49,726 bases of DNA, taken from positions 72,696 to 122,421 of the forward strand of contig NZMJ01000084.1 in the NCBI GenBank assembly GCA_002692855.1. Reading direction: 5' to 3'. This document shows, piece by piece, positions 47,266 through 49,726 of the stretch. The notes beneath the pieces were generated by a model. That model saw nothing but the letters and a program-made list of their open reading frames with translations, was not told the origin of the DNA and ran no database searches. This DNA is from Maricaulis sp. Its GTDB lineage: Bacteria > Pseudomonadota > Alphaproteobacteria > Caulobacterales > Maricaulaceae. Position numbers and translations under genes: made by a program. Position 1 is the stretch's first letter; each line of letters opens with the position of its first letter.

Positions 47266-47730
47266 TCACCGCCGCTGGCCCCTCACCATCTGGAACGAGA
47301 CGACGACCCCGGCCACACCGGCTGCGCCGACGAAGAGGCAAAAGGCCGAGACGAACCAGGCCGCGTAATCGAAAAAGCCCATCCGGGCCGGATAGAGCGC
47401 GTCCTCGGTGACCCGAACCCTCACAGGCGTGCCGGGCGCATAGGCCGCGCTGACGGTCTCGACTTCGGCTTCCGTCACCGAGCGCAGGTCACCGGCAATC
47501 ATGCGGCGACCGGGCGTGAAGGCCTCGTCCTCGACGGGGGTCAGCCAGACGAGCATCGATTGCCGGCCTCGCCCCGCCGCCTCGAACTCGACCCGTTCCA
47601 CGACCGCATCGGCCTTCGGCGCGAACTGTGAGGAGGCCGGCACATCGCCAATCCCCCAGAACACCGACGCGACCGTCCAGGGGATGACAGTGAACATCAC
47701 TGCCGCGAAAATCAGGACGACGTATTTCAC
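47266..47730 (-). CDS. DUF3592-like membrane protein (tentative)
   Basis: 154 residues with an N-terminal membrane helix (MKYVVLIFAAVMFTVIPWTV), a central soluble beta-rich segment (about 40-115) and a C-terminal helix (YAAWFVSAFCLFVGAAGVAGVVVSF). A membrane-flanked segment with APGTPVRVRVTEDALYPAR is typical of DUF3592-type proteins; the identification is tentative. Its start overlaps the methyltransferase stop by four bases (ATGA). It ends one base before the -35 side of the XRE-operon promoter region. Confidence 0.6.
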   Translation of the reverse strand: MKYVVLIFAAVMFTVIPWTVASVFWGIGDVPASSQFAPKADAVVERVEFEAAGRGRQSMLVWLTPVEDEAFTPGRRMIAGDLRSVTEAEVETVSAAYAPGTPVRVRVTEDALYPARMGFFDYAAWFVSAFCLFVGAAGVAGVVVSFQMVRGQRR

Positions 47731-48401
47731 GGCTTCTTCATCGCGATCAGAAGGCCGTCGCCGACCGCCGTGAAGACCTGCTCAACCCGGTCATCGTCGC
47801 GCACGCGCTTGGCCAGGGCGCGCAGGGCCTCCGTGTCGGCGTCGGTCTTCGCGGGATCAGCAACCGAACCGCTCCACAAGACATTGTCGAACAGGATGAT
47901 TCCGCCGGGTCTGAGCAGCGTCAGCGCGGCGGCGTAATAGTCGCCATAGCCGGTCTTGTCGGCGTCCACGAACATGAAATCGACCTGCTCGGCCAGGTCC
48001 TCTGACGCCAGTTCGGACAGGGACCGGCGCGCATCCCCGATCACCGGCTGGATCACGTCGGCGACATCGCCCTCGGCCCAATAGCCTTCCGCAATCGCGA
48101 TCAGGTCCGGACTGATGTCGAGCGCATAAAGGCGGGCGTCCTCACCATGGCGTTCCTTCATCGCCATCGCCACGGCGAGCGCCGAGTAACCCGTATAAAC
48201 CCCGACCTCCAGCGCGATTTTCGCCCCGGTCAGCCGCGCCAGGAAGGCCATCAGCGCGCCCTGTTCGGGGCTGACCTGCATGCGCGCATCCTCGCGCTTG
48301 GCGGTCTCCTCGCGGCAATGCTTCAAAGCCGGATGCTCCTGCGGATTCATCGCCCGCACATATTCGGTCAGGGTTTCATTTAATCCGATGGATCGCGACA
48401 T
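47727..48401 (-). CDS. SAM-dependent O-methyltransferase (family 3, caffeoyl-CoA type)
   Basis: 224 residues from the ATG at 48401, overlapping the zapE stop (TGATG). Blocks of the cation-dependent O-methyltransferase family are visible: the N-terminal HPALKHCREETAKREDARMQVSPEQGALMAFLARLT in pieces, EVGVYTGYSALAVAMAM for SAM binding, DFMFVDADKTGYGDYYAAALTLLRPGGIILFDNVLWSG in pieces (metal-binding Asp and Asn). Members methylate hydroxyl groups of small aromatic or quinone-like molecules. The substrate here is unknown. Confidence 0.9.
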   Translation of the reverse strand: MSRSIGLNETLTEYVRAMNPQEHPALKHCREETAKREDARMQVSPEQGALMAFLARLTGAKIALEVGVYTGYSALAVAMAMKERHGEDARLYALDISPDLIAIAEGYWAEGDVADVIQPVIGDARRSLSELASEDLAEQVDFMFVDADKTGYGDYYAAALTLLRPGGIILFDNVLWSGSVADPAKTDADTEALRALAKRVRDDDRVEQVFTAVGDGLLIAMKKP

Positions 48402-49543
48402 CACGCATCGTCCTCTTCAAGTTTCGCTTCGTGTGCGGCCGCCAGGTATTTCTCCGACCGCATTTCCATCAGGCGGGATTCGGTCCGCTCGAACTCGAAC
48501 GCACCATCGCCCTCGGGGTAAAGCGCGTCGGGTTCCGCCTCGGCGCTCATCACCAGCTTGGTCTTCGATTCGTAGAGCGCATCGATCAATGTGACGAAAC
48601 GCTTCGCCTCGTTGCGCTTGTCAGGGCTGAGCTGCGGCACCCCGTCCAGCAACACGGCATGAAAGCGCGCCGCGATGGCGAGGTAATCCGCCGCACCCAG
48701 CGGACGCGCGCACAACTCGGCAAAGGTAAAGCGCGCCACGCCAGCCGCTTCGCGCGGCACCGATACGGCCCGGCCATGGACGGTTAGCGTACAGCTTTGC
48801 GGTTCCGCGCCCGATGTCAGCCGGTCCCAGGCGGCATCCATCGCTTCGGTCGATGCCGCGTCGACCGGCGAATAATAGACCGGCGCTGCGGTCAGCTGTT
48901 CCAGTCTGTGATCGACGCCGTCCTCGATGGCCAGCAGATCCAGCTGCGTTTCCAGGAGGGCAATGAAGGGCTCGAACAGCTGCCGGTTCAGGCCGTTCTT
49001 GTAGAGATCTTGCGGCGCACGGTTGGACGTCGCGACCACCACCACGCCGCGAGCGAACAATTGCTCGAACAGGCGGCCCAGTATCATCGCGTCGGCAATG
49101 TCGGTGACCTGGAATTCGTCAAAGCACAAAAGGCGCGCCCGGTCCGCGATGCCCTTCGCGACCGGCGGGATCGGATCGTCCCCCGCCCCGCGCACATGCT
49201 CGGGCCGACTGCGCCGCTCACTTGAATCCAGCTTGCGCCAGGCGGCAATGCGCGTGTGAACGTCCTGCATGAACTCATGAAAGTGGACCCGGCGCTTGGG
49301 ATCAACCGGCGCACCGCCGCAGAACAGGTCCATCAGCATCGACTTGCCGCGGCCGACTCCGCCCCACAGATAAAGGCCTTTCGGCGCCGGCTCGGCCTTG
49401 TGGAAAAACCCGCCCTCGAACCGCCAGCCCTTCAGCCGCACGTGCAGATCGGTCAGCGCGCGGGCCGCCTCTTCCTGCCCGGCATCGGCAACCAGCGTGC
49501 CCGCCGAGATGCGGGCCTTCCAGCGATCAATGGGTGTGGTCAC
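48401..49543 (-). CDS. zapE: Cell division protein ZapE (AFG1-like ATPase)
   Basis: ZapE is an AFG1-type ATPase that binds the Z ring in E. coli. The 380-residue product has Walker [10 protein letters not shown] (61-69), Walker [12 protein letters not shown] (Asp142, Glu143), [20 protein letters not shown] and the [18 protein letters not shown] block, all typical of the family. The start is GTG (49543), overlapping the stop of a small upstream gene. In many alphaproteobacteria zapE lies next to mdh; here about 3.6 kb of other genes separates them. Confidence 0.95.
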   Translation of the reverse strand: MTTPIDRWKARISAGTLVADAGQEEAARALTDLHVRLKGWRFEGGFFHKAEPAPKGLYLWGGVGRGKSMLMDLFCGGAPVDPKRRVHFHEFMQDVHTRIAAWRKLDSSERRSRPEHVRGAGDDPIPPVAKGIADRARLLCFDEFQVTDIADAMILGRLFEQLFARGVVVVATSNRAPQDLYKNGLNRQLFEPFIALLETQLDLLAIEDGVDHRLEQLTAAPVYYSPVDAASTEAMDAAWDRLTSGAEPQSCTLTVHGRAVSVPREAAGVARFTFAELCARPLGAADYLAIAARFHAVLLDGVPQLSPDKRNEAKRFVTLIDALYESKTKLVMSAEAEPDALYPEGDGAFEFERTESRLMEMRSEKYLAAAHEAKLEEDDA

Positions 49544-49647
49544 CCGCCCAGTCCCGGCATCACGATCACCAGGAGGGCCAGACCGGTCAGCCCGAAGGCG
49601 ATGAGCGTCGCAGCAATCAAAAAGGCGGGCCGTTGAATCTCGCGCAT
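49540..49647 (-). CDS. 35-residue single-pass membrane protein upstream of zapE
   Basis: ATG at 49647 preceded by GAGG at five-base spacing. The product is MREIQRPAF, then a hydrophobic helix ([21 protein letters not shown]) and a PGLGG end. Its TGA overlaps the zapE GTG start (GTGA), so translation of the two is likely coupled. No family was recognised. The ribosome binding site, membrane helix and coupling make it a credible gene, but its small size limits certainty. Confidence 0.55.
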   Translation of the reverse strand: MREIQRPAFLIAATLIAFGLTGLALLVIVMPGLGG

Positions 49648-49687
49648 GTCAGCCTCATGCCAGCGTCGATGGCGGGTGACAAGTCAT

Positions 49688-49726
49688 TCCCCCTCACCCG
49701 GCGCTTCGCGCCACCCTCTCCCTCAA
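49688..49726. repeat. REP-like intergenic palindromic element (cut by window end)
   Basis: A C/T-rich segment (CCCCCTCACCCGGCGC, then TTC, then GCGCCACCCTCTCCCTCAA) with a central hairpin GGCGC/GCGCC (49700-49712). It resembles the CCCTCCCC palindrome at 41786 and the dispersed repeats common between genes in this bacterial group. It runs off the window. Confidence 0.6.

Overview
This is a GC-rich alphaproteobacterial chromosome segment. Gene content and order fit the Caulobacterales/Maricaulales group (Maricaulis- or Hyphomonas-like stalked marine bacteria). Supporting signs are the nadD-rsfS-rlmH-envC-ctpA-yibQ-rppH block, an F1-only ATP synthase cluster next to priA/DUF484/xerC, the zapE...mdh...sucCDAB-lpdA TCA block, and a Caulobacter-type sigma-F/NrsF pair. 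Placement rests on gene order and protein sequence only. No phage, insertion sequence, CRISPR array, tRNA or rRNA was seen.

Layout. (1) 1-6666, plus strand: end of nadD, an inserted egtD (ergothioneine pathway), rsfS, rlmH, then a cell-envelope set: envC-like LytM factor, ctpA, yibQ-like deacetylase and rppH. (2) 6685-13636, minus strand: the F1 ATP synthase genes atpH-A-G-D. A terminator and two related secreted proteins of unknown function separate atpC from atpD. (3) 13895-21876: a sarcosine/N-methyl amino acid oxidase, TerC, PriA, DUF484 plus XerC, and a membrane protein/winged-helix regulator pair with a perfect inverted repeat at its start. (4) 22063-31865, minus strand: the 2-oxoglutarate dehydrogenase and succinyl-CoA synthetase block (sucC, small membrane protein, hotdog thioesterase, sucD, sucA, sucB with two lipoyl domains, membrane protein, lpdA). 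(5) 31975-43630: an accessory stretch between sucC and mdh. (6) 43837-49647: mdh, an AraC regulator, a TfoX/XRE/membrane operon, an O-methyltransferase, zapE and a 35-residue membrane protein.

The most notable system is at 33916-37915. A bufferin-type RiPP operon reads leftward: bufA (DUF2282 precursor with signal peptide and four Cys), bufB (DUF692/MNIO enzyme), bufC (DUF2063 partner) and bufD (DoxX). It is divergent from an ECF sigma factor and its NrsF-type membrane anti-sigma factor. The shared 323-base intergenic region carries two divergent copies of the same promoter architecture, GTAAC(C/G)-N16-CGAA, one facing each operon. This suggests an autoregulated, metal-responsive circuit in which stress on NrsF (Cys128/Cys178) frees the sigma factor to switch on itself and the copper-binding modified peptide.

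Other accessory units also look self-contained: a LytTR regulator divergent from a DUF2306 membrane protein with repeats between them, an XRE-controlled operon with an overlapping promoter/operator, and several secreted proteins of unknown function.
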